DNA of 64,000 nucleotides from Epiperipatus broadwayi (lineage: Eukaryota; Onychophora; Udeonychophora; Euonychophora; Peripatidae): contig JAQFVV010012575.1 of NCBI GenBank assembly GCA_028023455.1, forward strand, positions 1,484,517 to 1,548,516, given 5' to 3'. Positions within the stretch are counted from its first letter, which is position 1. Each line of letters starts with the position of its first letter. This document shows, piece by piece, positions 25,430 to 38,109 of this stretch. The notes beneath the pieces were generated by a model that ran no database searches, was not told the DNA's origin, and saw only the letters and a program-made list of their open reading frames with translations. The position numbers were made by a program, and so were the translations under genes.

Positions 25430-27574
25430 GTATATTGCAATTAACAATAATATAAAGTTGATTAAATTTAAAAAATATAAGATTATTGATAAAACATCAA
25501 ATGCTGCTTTATGTGAGTCTACCCAAAACTTTTTTTTATTAAAATACAGTTGGCAATCAAATAAAAGTTTATTGTAAAAATAAAATTTAAAACTAACTCA
25601 TACTCTGTTTGATGCAAGCAGACTTTGGACTAATGGCTTCTTTTTAAAATTCTTCATTCTTGCCTACTTCTCTATTTTCAAAAATCATTCGTTGAGGGAA
25701 AAATTTTAATCCTTTTCTGCAATTATTTTTTTTCCAAATAGCATTAATCTTATTTAATATAGTCAGATTTTTCATTCATTTTATGGTGTCTTTTAAACAT
25801 TTCTATATCCTTTCATAATAATCATTGATTATATTACTCCTTTTTTCCCCAGAAATTATGCTTGATTAAAATTGATATAGATCTTTTATTAGAAAATAAA
25901 TAAATGTCAGATAAATTAGATTCCTATTATTGTCAAAAATATATTTCTTTTTGGAATTAATTCTTTATAACTGGATTGCCTGATATATGAAATGGAAGAG
26001 AGCCATCATGGAATTTCATAAACAACATGGTACTTTAAAAAAATTTTATCTTTGGGGTGTGAAATTACTTCACTATTTTTTAAAAAAATAATATAATGTC
26101 TGATTATTATTATTTTTCTTAAAAACATCAACAATGTTATCAGATATTCCTTTTATATAAAGCAAAACAGAATTATCAATTTTTTTATTATTGATTGAAG
26201 AGATCATATTAATCACTGTATTCAAAACCACTGCCAAACATTTTTTTAGTAATAGAGAAGTCCTAGAAAATATGTATTATCAGAAAGTTTTTGTTCTACC
26301 TAAGAATTTTATTTACAGAAAATAATTGAGCTAGGAGATATTGAGGAGCAAAATATAAATATTTTCTAATGTTTGTTTGTGATATATATATATATAAAAT
26401 AAATAAATAAAGTTTTTTTCCAACAATTATCCCTAATTTTTATTTTTATCAATTAATCGAACACTGTTAAAAACTTTTCAGCATTCATATAATAGATTGC
26501 TAAATCATCTCGCACTACATATGTTTTGCAGAAATAAAGAACCAACTTTACTTCTTTTAATTAAAACATTTAAATAAGTCTATTATTGTCTTATACTTGC
26601 ATAGTAAATTTTATGCTAAATTGTAACGTATTAAAAAAGAAATAAGGATTTTGTTGAAAGTAGCCTTAACCTAAGGCCACATATAAAAGTTCACAACAAT
26701 ATATATTAGCCATAAAATAGATTTTTTTTGTTTCTGAAAAATATTTTTAAATTATTGTAATGTATATGTATATTTATGATGTAAAAGTTCATTAAAGAAT
26801 ACGAAATATTTTTTAAAATTGAAATTATAGAATAAAAATTATATTAGGAGAATGGAAAATATCAAAATGATCAAATGTTATCTCTTTATTATATTCTGTT
26901 TACTAATTAATAATTCACTATCGTGTAGGAAACACACCCTGAATACATGTGCGTATCATCTTTTTTTAATGTTACATTATGATATATATATATAATACAA
27001 AACTGCCTAACCCTATACTAGAAATATAAGGATTTTGGTAAAGTTTGAATTTTTATCAAATATTGTATTGTTTTATGGTTTTGTATTTTATATATATATA
27101 TTTAAATTTCAAAACCGATAAAAGTAAATCTATAACTTACTTTAATAGTCATTGACATAATAAATTAATTAGTTATTATTTTAAAGAACAATCTCCTTAG
27201 CTATAATAAATTGTCCAATTGTTTATATTACTAATCATGTTCTTAAGTGAATTCAAACTGTGTTTTAAATTTAAAAAAATACAACATATTCTTATGTGAA
27301 TTCAAATAGTGTATAAAAAAATTTCTTTAAAAATTAATTTAAATAAAAACTAAATTCTTTTCAATTTTTTTTAATCTTTATTTATTTAGAAATATAATAA
27401 TATCTGAGACAGGGAACAAGGAAAAAAACTGAATATAACAAAATTATCAATAATAGTATAATATTATTTTACATAGAAAAAAATATACATGGTTAAAAAG
27501 AACCAAATTATCAACTTATGTGTTAAGCGGCTAAATAGATGATTATGATAGAAGTTGATTTGACTGAATGAGAA
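25430..27574. other. AT-rich intergenic DNA
   Basis: No gene is seen. On the minus strand TTTATT motifs near 27378 give AATAAA signals about 200 nt after the stop codon of paralogue B and could end its transcript. Confidence 0.45.
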
Positions 27575-28111
27575 CTAGATTTTAGTGTCAGGCAAAGCTT
27601 CACAGTTAAAATAATCAAGTTCTGCTTTAAATGTTTTTTTATTGATTTCTAATAATTTTGTATTTTCACATCCATTTGATGGAGTCATATTATCCAAAAC
27701 ACATTTTACATATTTTGGGAATTTTTCACATAAATTAGGATCCTTTGGCTTTGGCTGTGGCTTGTCGGCACAAAGTCCATTCACTTGAATAATACAACTT
27801 GACTCATTCAAGAAAAGTTTTAAGACTTTCTCACCATCTCCACAGTACAAATCACTAAGTACTTTTATATTGTTAATTCTTTGATCATTATTCTCATTAC
27901 ATTTTTCTACACATTTTAAAAGATCTGGATAAATTTGGCAACTTAAAGCAGTTTCATTAAAATTCCTACTTGAAATTTCCCAATTCAAAGGAATTAGGGC
28001 AAATTCAAAGATAGCATAAGATTTTTGACAACGCTTTGCTTCTTCCTCAGGACAATTTTGGGCTTCACAAAGTAAAAATAAGTAAGCAAACAGAAAATAT
28101 ATAAAGATCAT
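27575..28111 (-). CDS. Secreted 12-cysteine protein, paralogue B
   Basis: This encodes a 178-residue predicted secreted protein. Residues 1-17 form a hydrophobic signal peptide ending CEA, with cleavage expected before Gln18-Asn19-Cys20. Mature cysteines are at 20, 28, 58, 67, 71, 90, 106, 114, 128, 137, 148 and 170. All 12 align with those of paralogue A, as do the blocks PLNWEIS, DLYCGD, NES, NTKLLE and YFNC. A proline-lysine linker (residues 118-125) separates a larger N-terminal half from a C-terminal four-cysteine part. Sequons occur at Asn52, Asn102 and Asn141. A T-run/AG acceptor lies about 25 nt before the ATG, as in paralogue A. The function is unknown. An extracellular binding protein, hemolymph protein or secreted effector would fit, but the sequence does not choose among these. 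Confidence 0.85.
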   Translation of the reverse strand: MIFIYFLFAYLFLLCEAQNCPEEEAKRCQKSYAIFEFALIPLNWEISSRNFNETALSCQIYPDLLKCVEKCNENNDQRINNIKVLSDLYCGDGEKVLKLFLNESSCIIQVNGLCADKPQPKPKDPNLCEKFPKYVKCVLDNMTPSNGCENTKLLEINKKTFKAELDYFNCEALPDTKI

Positions 28112-28155
28112 TTTATTTGTTTGTTGAAGGTAACTCTAAAAAAAATAAATATATA
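28112..28155 (-). promoter_or_regulatory. Probable 3' splice site before paralogue B
   Basis: The minus strand reads TTTATTTTTTTTAG then AGTTACCTTCAACAAAC and reaches the ATG after about 25 nt. This matches the layout before paralogue A and suggests a conserved 5'-UTR intron. The upstream exon could not be located. Confidence 0.5.
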
Positions 28156-28159
28156 AATT

Positions 28160-30080
28160 ATTTTCCAAAAAATATTCTTATTAATAAAAATAGAACATAT
28201 TCCTAATGTTATTTATAGTCACAATGTGTTTCTATTAAATCTTACACCATACAAACACATTAAAATTTTTTTAAAAAATGAAGGAAAAATACATTTAAAA
28301 AATGCATGATATTGCCATTCATATATTTACACATACATAATAAAACAAGTTCTCAAAATAATTATCACATATTTGATACATTATATTAAAAACAAATAAA
28401 AATGTCTCATTTAGTTATCATTGTAGTAAAAACACTCTTGACAAATCTAGACTATCATGTCTACCTACATGTAAAAAATACCATCAATAAATTTATGATA
28501 TGTAAAATAAGAAAGCCTAGGAAAAATTAGTTATTCTAAATCCTTATAATATTTACTAACAAACGTATCTATTACAAGATAACTATTTTCTTTATTTTTA
28601 ACAAGCATATAAATTTTTATTTCCAGAATGTAATGCAGTGTAAACCAAATATGAACATTTTTCTAAATATTATGGCACAAATAGTTAAAAGCCAATGATA
28701 TAGAAATTGAATCATCTCTAAATAAATGTATGCAATAGAAGGTACTTTATATTCCAAAAAGACTGCAATAGTGAGACTAAAAAAAATGAAAGATAATATT
28801 ATTAGAAATAGAGATTTTCTATCAATTCTACTTAAGATATTTAATATGGTCATTTCAGAAGTGAAAATAAAATTGTATATAAACTACAAAAAATCAATAA
28901 ATTTGATTTTCTATTTAGTTTTGAACTTGTAAATTATGAAAAAATATAGAACTTTATAAGAGTTTATATTGTGATTAAACCTTAAAAACATTATAGCAGA
29001 ATATTATCAAATTTTATAAATATTTATCACATTGCATATTTCAACATGATTACATTACATATTAATACTAAAAAGATAAACATTGATAAGGGAGTATGGC
29101 AGTTTATATAAAAATATTTTAATTATCAAAATAGAAAGTAAAAAGAATATAAGTAAATGAAGAATACTTAAGTTATTAATTTTAAAAAATAAATGCTAGG
29201 TTACAGAAAAGAATGATAAAAACTAATACTTGAAAACAAAAACTAGGACTAATAGTAAATACTAAAAAGTGTAATGTTCAATAGACTTTTCAATAAATGA
29301 ATACATAAATATTGTTATTAATAAGTTAGAAGTAAATTATAAATAAATACCTTACTAAAGCAAATTGACAAATAATGAAAAAAAAATCATAGAATTAAAT
29401 TTGGATAAAATAGTTTCTGAAATAATTAACTTGATATTAAAATAAAATTGCTTATATGACTAAAGGATATAATTTAAGCAAACAAAATGTTTATCAATGC
29501 TTACATAAGATTCTGAGACTTTCATATTGTAATTAAAGAGTAATACAGGAACTGCATATTATACAATAAAATGTGGTCAAATATAAATTAGAATTAGCAC
29601 ACTGGAGAGATATAAAACTAAATTTAAAATTGAGAAAACAAATAAATATTACTGCTACCTTTTTTAAACTAAAAAAAAAAAAAAAAAATAAATCTGGGAT
29701 GGACACTTTTCAATAAAATATATGGACAACTAAAATTTTAAATTGACTCTCAAGAACATATGAATGGCTAAAAGAGTTTTTGCTTATTGTGATATTTATC
29801 TTGTACTATCATATAGTCTAAAATAAATATTGGTTTAAATATCAATTGGATCAGTTGATAGAATTTAAATCAGGGCAGAGTAAAAAAAACAACTTTCATT
29901 AGGAAAAACGATGTTTTCACCAACTAACTGACCACTTAAGTCATAAATGTATTAATTTATGTTATCCTTAGAATAATTATGTTTAATTTTCATTTAGGTT
30001 TCTTTTTTACAAAAATTCAATTTAAGATGTTAACATTTATTTCTATGTAATATTTAATTTTATTTACTAGTGCAGAGATC
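28160..30080. other. AT-rich intergenic DNA
   Basis: No gene or recognisable repeat. A promoter and first exon of paralogue B should lie in this interval, but I cannot pick them out. Confidence 0.5.
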
Positions 30081-30081
30081 T

Positions 30082-30291
30082 ATGTAATTTAAACAGAAGG
30101 AATTTATACCCTAAGTGCAAATGCTGTAATGTTGTTATAATAGCTCAATGATGCCTTGGTAATACTGAACCTTTCTATCTTACACTTTGGTTTAAGAATG
30201 TCCTCAGTATTCAACAAAACACTGTTGAGCTGTTATAACAACATTACAGTGCATATGTTTAGAATGTAAATCCTTTCTGTTTAAATTACAT
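30082..30291. mobile_element. Palindromic MITE-like element
   Basis: Arms of about 69 bp (30082-30150 and 30223-30291) are inverted copies. The termini are ATGTAATTTAAACAGAA, with CTGTAATGTTGTTATAA further in. An inner pair (AATACTGA and TCAGTATT) extends the palindrome towards the centre. There is no coding content. The termini match none of the other palindromes in this window. Confidence 0.75.
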
Positions 30292-30402
30292 TTACTCCTA
30301 TGTAAATAAATGGAGAGGTGAATGTAAACTTCAATCACAATGTCATAATACATTCATTTATTGGTATTATTCTTTAGAATTTAGATAGAAAAAAATCATT
30401 CA

Positions 30403-30428
30403 GGTAATAATAATAATAATAATAATAA
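30403..30428. repeat. (AAT)n microsatellite
   Basis: About eight AAT units without interruption. Confidence 0.9.
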
Positions 30429-30530
30429 AACATAAGTGGATAATATTATGATGATAACAGGCTGAATTTGAAAAATTCTCTGTAGATTGCAATTTAAAGA
30501 TTGATATGGTGATTTAAAGATGGTATACAG

Positions 30531-30636
30531 GTAAAGCGCTGTTAACCGAGAGGTCATCATGGCTGCCTTGCAGGCAAGTAGTTGGTTGCAGATGGTTGTG
30601 GGTTCGTGTCCCGGCCAGTGCTATGACATATGAGAC
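30531..30636 (+). mobile_element. tRNA-derived SINE, copy 2
   Basis: This + strand copy has CGAGAGGTCATCATGGCTGCC in the A-box region and GGTTCGTGTCCCGGCC as B box, then CTATGACATATGAGA. It is flanked by a 15-bp duplication AAAGATGG(T/C)ATACAG (30516-30530 and 30637-30651) with one mismatch. It is the same family as the copy at 16461-16572. Confidence 0.85.
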
Positions 30637-30659
30637 AAAGATGGCATACAGATACTAGT

Positions 30660-33600
30660 TTCCATAAAGCTCTTACCAGTGTTATTCCTTCATAAGTCAA
30701 TGCCAATTATTACTCATCTAAAAAATATGAGATAAATAAATTTTCTGCCACTCAGAACAATAATGTATATAAAATATTACATATTTAATCTCGCTAATCT
30801 CAAAAAAAAAGCAAAATACAGGTAAGAAAATACATTTTATAATTTTATTTAATTACCGAAATTAATAAAGACTAAAGATTTTATCTTTAGAAAAAATAAC
30901 AAGAACTAGTGAATATGTTATAACATTGAAATATCATTTGTTGCTTTAATAAATGTAAGTAAATTAATCAAAAGCCATCAGACTTTTGAATAATTTTTTA
31001 TATAAAAAAATAAGCAACAACATAATTCTTCCTACAACTACCATAAGAGATATGGATATATATCATCCTTGGAAATATCTCTAATACGTTAAATTGACTG
31101 CTAAGTTCTTTGCCAGGTTGGGATAACTAGGCAGCCATATACTGTGATTAAATGCCATAAATTGTGATTTAGTTTGACAATTATTGTTATTTTTTAGCAT
31201 AATTTATTCTAGAAATTAAAATTTTGAAATAATGCCTTTATGTTATTATGACATAATTATATAACAATTTGTCCAAGGACTTTTCTTTAATTAATATGAA
31301 CACCAACAAAAATATTCTCATGGGTTTATAAAACCAGTTTTGTATTTTGATAGTGTATAGAACTTTATTATTTATATTATAGTTATACTAACTGCAATCT
31401 ACATTTTAAAAGTAAAGATATGTAAGCAATAATTACTATTAAAATAAAGATTGTAATATACATACAAAATATGAGATTATTTTTAAATATTTAATTCATT
31501 TTGGCTTAGCATTTTATATTATTTTTATGGCCACCCAATGGACAAGCATAAATAAATTGCTTGTTTAAAAAAAACACATGACAGCCACAAAAAATAGGAA
31601 CATCCACTCCATCTATCTTTTCATGAATGGGTAAGTGAAATACTATAAGATTAATATAAATAATATAAAAGGCCTGACAATCAGTTATCAATGCTCACTT
31701 CACTATTAATGTCACACCAGTATTAATCTATCTGAATATTTGGGAATTGCAGTGTCTATTGTATCACAAAATACTTGGGCAGTCTTTTTAAAAAAAAGAA
31801 TAATCATTGAGTGCAATCTTAAAAAGAAATAAAATTAAATTCATCAGGATGAAGTCAGAATAAAAGTTACAATGTTTAACAAATATTATATTTGGCTCTT
31901 TGTCATGGTCTAATTTGAATATAATAATTAATTGAAATATGAGTGCTTCAATCACTTAGGCTATGCAGTGATTAAAATGCATGAGATCCCAAAAACAATC
32001 AACTCAAAGGATTATCCAGAAATGTCTCATTATAAACTTTATCAGAACCTAACTGCCTATCTACAAATAAATAAACATTCAATATAAATTAATAAAATAG
32101 ATTTAAAAATAAAAGGCAAAGATAAATAGTAAATCTATTGCCTGATGAGACACTGATGATTTCTGATGACAAATATTGACTGGTCAAACAGAAGTCCTGA
32201 TAAACAAGCTGTAGCTTTCAACTGAAAATGATTCTATAGAAAGATCCTTTCTGTGAGCCATTCACAATATATATGTATAGTGGTCACCAGGAGTTCAAAC
32301 AAATGAAAAAAAGACTTGATTATATTTTTGATGTCTTACTTTGAATAATAACATCAAGTTTAAGGCCCACTATTTCTGACTATGTTAGATAAACCAAAAC
32401 ATGCCAGCAAAAGATAAAGTCAGTCCTATACCTAATCAGTATAGTAAAACATCGATAATGAAAATGATAAAGCATAAAGATACCCATGTGGTATAATGTG
32501 TTTAATGAGCTCATAAATGAATTCTAGCAAAAATTGTAGACATTTAAGACCTTTACAGGCAACAACATCAATGGCACATAGATGACTGTAAATCAGTATG
32601 CAAAAAAGCTAAGCAGAATACCAATTGCAAGACATATAATAATCAGATGACAAAAGATGAAAGATCAGAACATGGAGTCAGAAGATAATATAGATGTCTA
32701 CCAGCTTATCTCAAAGATTCTGCAAGGCTGTTGTGCAGGAACAATAATAATGTGAATAAATAAATGAAACAAACAGGTCAATCATAACTAAGCCAGTATA
32801 TTCATTTTTTACATTAAGGTAAGGGAGCTGGCTATAAAACTAAGGTCCATTTCAGAGAGAAATTTTAATGCTCACTATTTGCAGAATGTAATAAACATGT
32901 TCAAGTTCAAAGTAGAAAGCAGTTGGCATCATGTACTTTTCATAATGCAAATCAATATTGCTGAGTTTTATGTTTATTAGAACAAAATACAATATTCCTC
33001 CAACCTGCAGATTGTTACTGGCAACAACTAACAAATTTATAATCTCACCAAACTACTAAGGCAAATCATCATAACAGTGAATAGATACAATAAATGTTTT
33101 GATGTTAATTTACTTGTACATAAATTATTTATTAGCGAAAATATTATTTTCCGGTTGCAAAGAATTATTTCACAAAAAGATGAATTCATACAGCCAATGA
33201 GGTCATCCAAAACAATAAAATAATAGCAAATAATGCATATAAAAATTAGATGAAAGGATGATAGATATATTGAATTATTAAAAAATATGGATGAAACAGG
33301 ATTATCTAAAATATTAGTAATGTTTATAAAATTTTTATTTTTATCGTTATAGCTAAACTAAATAAAGTACAAAGTGTCAAAAACAAAACAAAAGGCAGTA
33401 ATAAAAATATAGGCGTTTTCCCTCAAACATTAGGATCATTACACAAAGGCAGTTTATTTAAAAATAAATTGCTTTTTAAAATTGATTTTCTCTCGTATTT
33501 TGCTAAGAAATTTTTTTTAAAACATTAAACTTAAAATAAATATCGTATGTATATAAATATACAATTTAATAAAATGGATTGTAATAAATATATATGTAAG

Positions 33601-33960
33601 TTATTAAATTATACGAGAAATATACTTAAATCTATAGACTTACTCGAAATTACTTTAAGACAGCACAAAATTCTTTTAAATACTATCAGTCGATCATTAA
33701 ACTTTTTCCCGCTTTTTTTCAAAAGAATTGTATCATTTTAAAAATGAATATTATTCTTGTTTTAGTGCTGTAGTAAAAGAATTTTTAAATCCGGACAGTA
33801 TTTTGTTTTAAAGAGATTAACCTTAATAAAAGGCACAATCGAGACGCCTATAAATATTGTTTAAAATACTTTTTAAATTTTGGAAATATTATTATAAATA
33901 AAAAAAAAAAATAATCGAATGGCTTTATTGGTTAAGAGTTCATAAGAAATCGAATAACGG
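30660..33960. other. AT-rich DNA without recognised genes
   Basis: The part from 32.1 to 33.05 kb is somewhat less AT-rich and may be a worn transposon, but I can read no domain in any frame. The 64-codon frame at 33547-33741 has no recognisable product. Confidence 0.45.
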
Positions 33961-33965
33961 CAATG

Positions 33966-34033
33966 CCAGAACTGGAATCGATACTTACTAGATTTCATGC
34001 AGAGTCTGATCTTATACTGCTGAGCTAAACTGG
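33966..34033 (-). repeat. tRNA-like head, pseudo-tRNA or SINE
   Basis: The minus strand has an A-box TAGCTCAGCAGT 6 nt from a CCAGTT start and a B-box-like ATCGATTCCAGTTC about 40 nt on, giving a 68-nt tRNA-like unit with a possible TGC-containing anticodon loop. The acceptor stem does not pair properly. Downstream on the minus strand is AATAAAGCCATTCGATT then a T run. I read it as a tRNA-derived SINE head or a pseudogene, not a working tRNA. Confidence 0.5.
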
Positions 34034-34819
34034 AAGGGTAATATTGTAAATTTTAAACTAAACCAGAATTAGGACATTCATATGTTATGACAATAAAAGT
34101 GTACAGTTGCCTAAGCATATTTTCAATTCTGAAGAAAATAGATTTTGACTGGGATCCATAATTGTGATCTTAATCAAGGCAATATAATTAATAGAAGTCG
34201 TATTAGAAATGAGTTTGGGTAAATGATAAGTTCAATAGGGCAAATTATTATATATTTTGGAAATGTTATAAAAGGGACCCTATGCCTATAGTGATAGTAT
34301 ATGATTTTTCAAAAAGCAGTGTAAAAATACCTGCTTCATGCGATCTGATTAGGCCACTGCCTAGCAAATTATTCATCAGTGAAAAAAATAATTGTAATAG
34401 CAATAGTATAAAGACAAGTTATGAAATTAACTATAATAGTTTGATGTGAACTTTTTTAAAAATCTGAACAAAAAAAAAACAGCTGTCAAGATTTAAGTTT
34501 GATGTATTTGTTTTAAGTACCACTATTTTCTAAATAAAGAAGTTTAAATAAACCGAAGAACAGAAACTATCCCAGAGGATTTTTAGATTTTGTCTATATG
34601 GGAAATTGACAGTTACAGAAACTGCTGCTAATCAAATAAACATTAAAAGATTATTCCGAGTGACTTGCAATAATTTATGAAATTTTATTTCACAATATAG
34701 AAGAGAAAAATAATAAAATGGTTAATATTGGCTCAATTGAAGCAATTGATCTGGTTTACCCTGACATTTGGCCAAACTATAAAAATCTAATAATCTATTT
34801 AGATTAATCAAGTTGAAAA

Positions 34820-36110
34820 GCCTGAATTAAAATTAGGTACACTCCTGTCCATAACTGAACCCTAGACTTACAAAGTTTTAAAATCCCAAACAACCCCTGT
34901 AGGCATTGTCTCTATTAACCAACTTTTCCACTACAAACTTTTAACAATAATACAGAGTTATTTTAATTTTTGTGTGCAAAGGTGAGGAGAAAAAGTTAGA
35001 GATTTTGCTGTCAGAATATGTTCATTAGCATTAAAATGCAATTTTAAAGACTTACTTAATAAAGTTCTACAAGATAGGTTTATCTGTGGAATGAGCTATC
35101 ATAATATTAAGAATCAAGCTCCAAATCAATCCTGACATAACCTTTGAATCCACTTTGTCTCAGCAACACTATAAGAATCAACAGATAGTCAAGCAAAGCC
35201 ATTGAAAAAAGTGAATTATAAATTCAAGGCCTTGAGAGGAACACTAGGTTGCCAAGCACCCAGTTGACAGTTGAAATAAATCAATAACAATGAGTGAAAA
35301 GTGTTGTTACAGATATAACAAACCAAATTATGCACACACAGAATGTCCACATCACTACACAATGTGTACATATTGTAAGCATATTGGTCACACAAAAACT
35401 GTGTTTTAAAAGGAAACAACAAGTAGTTAATGACAGAATGGATGAGTCCATTTCAAAAAGCAAAAAAGACAATTTAAAGTCAAAAAAAAAAACAAATTGC
35501 CTGCATAAACAAAGAAACTGTGGTTCTGTTTTTAAACACAGAATTCATATTAATATGTTAGTCACAATTGAACTGGATATAGGATCTGCAATGTCCATAC
35601 TGTCAAACTAGACATGGTCTATTTATTTATAAGAGTAATAAATTTCAGCTGCATCCTAGCAGCTAAACAATAACTGAATAGTAAAGCAATTTAGTAGCAC
35701 TCTTGGGTCAGGTAAAAATGAAAGTTGCAATGACCAATAAAAATGAGACATTTACTTCTTGTTATATCTTCTAGTAAGCAGAGTAATTTATTAGGATATG
35801 ATTTGTTTACTCACTTAGATTTTATAGTGACTAAAGTGAACCAGATAAAAATTCAAACAGGATCTGCCTAGAAGTATTTAACAATCTAGATTTGAACCCT
35901 AAATAATACATGAGCCTAAGAGTGCAAAAAGTGTATAGGTACTAATATCCTATGCAACATGTGTAAAGGAAACACCAAATGGGTTCCAGAATTTGTATTC
36001 AAAATCAAAGATCACAAACAGTGGTGGTTAAAACTGGTGATGGACAATATTATTGTTACATAAACTTAGATTCATTTATACATCATCAGGCAGATGCAAT
36101 GAACCTACAT
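34820..36110 (+). pseudogene. Decayed Ty3/Gypsy relic: gag, protease, integrase end
   Basis: In order on the + strand are: a gag capsid block, GEKVRDFAVRICSLALKC then FKDLLNKVLQDRFICGM (about 34985-35095); zinc-knuckle remnants (about 35300-35400), of which CTYCKHIGHT still has CX2CX4H while the first knuckle has lost a cysteine; an aspartic-protease core TIELDIGSAMSIL (about 35565-35605); and an integrase C-terminal block KWVPEFVFKIKD...KTGDGQ with a frameshift (about 35965-36050), as in K02A2.6-like elements. RT, RNase H and the integrase core are missing. LTRs could not be delimited. TATAAAAAGAT at about 36528 may belong to one. Confidence 0.75.
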
Positions 36111-36379
36111 TTTCATGACCAGCCATCAATAAAGTCTCATCAGTTGCTAAAAAGTGGCAAACCAACAGTTATGTGTCATCAATCAGCTGTGTGAACATAA
36201 GTTTCAAGACCAGCCATCAACAAAATCTCATCAAATGAAACAGCTACAATCTACCAATGATGAGATACAAGTCTGCCATAATAAACCTTCAGTCCCTCCA
36301 AAAAAGCAAATGACAACAGTGGCCTTGTTGAGAACATCACCAAGCCAGAAAAAGCAACAAAGCAAAGAAGACATCTTTT

Positions 36380-37890
36380 AATGCCCCTGCATGACTATTT
36401 TCTCAAGGGCTGATTTTAGCCAGGGGTAAAAAATGTCATATCTCACCTTGCCTTCAAATAATGGACTAGTCCAGATTCCTTTCTTATTATGATTGGATTG
36501 AGTATTCATTGTCATTAACTAATGCCTATATAAAAAGATAATGAATAGCCAATGGCAAAAACTGATCAGTAGGCAATGACACTAAAATCCAAATGCTTCC
36601 AAATGGATTGGGGATCTGGCAATAAATAGACAGCCTTTTTGAAGAAAACAACTGTAAACCTGAATAAGAGTAACCTGGTTCTCCCTATAAAGATGAAAAA
36701 ACTCTTGCTAACCTGAACAGCAGTGATTATTCTCGAGTTTATAGCTATTAAAGCTAATGGTTAGCAATGAAGCAAGTCCACAATTAGAACTGAAACTACC
36801 AGAACCACAGCCAACTCGAGGCAAGCTGTCATTACAACTGGAACAGTTGCTATACCTACTCATGAGGTAGATTGTCAAATAAACTGGAAGTGAATAGAAA
36901 TCTATAAGGACATATACAGTCTCTTCTTCAACAGTTCACCCAAGAATTGGAAACTATATCCTGCCAACAGTAGCAAGTGGAGGGTAGCTATCTATAAATA
37001 ACAATTGTAAATTGAGAGTATGTTTGATCTATATTGTAAGGTGATGCCAAATCCTTATAAAAATAATAAGTAACTGATGTTTTGGAATGACTAGTATGAA
37101 GATTAGATAGGCGGCCAACCTTTAAAACATAATTTTAGGATATTTGGAGACACACACATATTCATAAATAATCATGCCCTCAGAAAGAAATGAATTTATA
37201 TGTTGTTTTGTTAAAATAAATATGAAATAGAACATTTATACATGGTATATTTAATAGTTTTAATCATAACGTGACAGACATAATAGTAATCTAATGTTAA
37301 AACATGCTAGCAACCAAGTTTCTTTTGTTGAAAAGAGTAAAAAAAAGACTAAACCTTTGTTGATTTTGGAACATGAAATAAACTAAGCAACAGTTTTTTT
37401 TAGTTTGTTGGTTGTTGTTAAAAATGGAATACAGAAAGTAAAACTTTAGAATAAGAATATTTTTTATTATTATATTAATTATCATGATTCTGTTTCATTA
37501 AAAAAAACTGTTTAATATTTTGAATTGCATTATCTATTAATGCAAAATATTTTAAAAAGAAAAGAGACATTATTTAAGTGATGAACTTTCATTGGTTGAA
37601 TAAATTCTGAGAGATTTATATTTGCTTATCAACTACAAAAGTATAATTATTATAAAATGCTTTTTTTTTAAAAAAAAAAAAAGCAAACTAATAATGAATT
37701 AGAATTTTAAAATATTAAATTGTATTTCTTTTAAAGTAAAATATATTATCACACGTCTTATACATATATATATATAAACTGCTTGTAAACAGCATTTCTA
37801 TTTATATTATAATGCAAGCTTTGGACAAAACCTATATTTAACTATTTATTTGCATGTATACATAATCTAATGATGCAATCTTGCTAATTT
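36380..37890. other. Non-coding DNA, possible LTR remnant then AT-rich spacer
   Basis: 36.4-37.05 kb is less AT-rich and could be LTR or non-coding sequence of the Gypsy relic. No paired LTR was found. 37.1-37.9 kb is AT-rich and empty. Confidence 0.35.
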
Positions 37891-37901
37891 AATTGTTACA
37901 G

Positions 37902-38081
37902 GATCTTTGTGTCTTCTTTATGAAATCAGATGGTGATAAAGTTTTACCATTGGTATGCCTAGTGTCTAAATCAAAGTGTAATGATTTAGAGATGGAGTTG
38001 GAAAGGCAATGGGTACACAAACAGGAGCTTTTAGCCATTCGATTTCATTATGAGAATTATCTTAAATCGTTGGAGTTTTAA
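37902..38081 (+). CDS. Candidate last coding exon of an unidentified host gene
   Basis: A 59-codon open segment begins directly after a splice acceptor (TGCTAATTTAATTGTTACAG, with CTAAT as branch-point candidate) and ends at TAA. Its composition differs from the flanks: balanced codons and a normal protein-like mix, with the amphipathic charged segment KCNDLEMELERQWVHKQELL followed by AIRFHYENYLKSLEF at the C-terminus. That segment is probably helical or coiled-coil. AATAAA follows 19 nt after the stop. The upstream exons are not recognisable in this window, where only transposon relics lie for several kb, so introns would be long. I cannot name the protein. Confidence 0.5.
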   Translation, partial: DLCVFFMKSDGDKVLPLVCLVSKSKCNDLEMELERQWVHKQELLAIRFHYENYLKSLEF

Positions 38082-38099
38082 AATCATTCAACATGTGTA

Positions 38100-38105
38100 A
38101 ATAAA
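38100..38105 (+). terminator. Poly(A) signal of the candidate last exon
   Basis: AATAAA 19 nt after the stop codon of the 37902-38081 exon, followed by an A-rich then TGTCTGC-type stretch. Confidence 0.4.
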
Positions 38106-38109
38106 AGAA

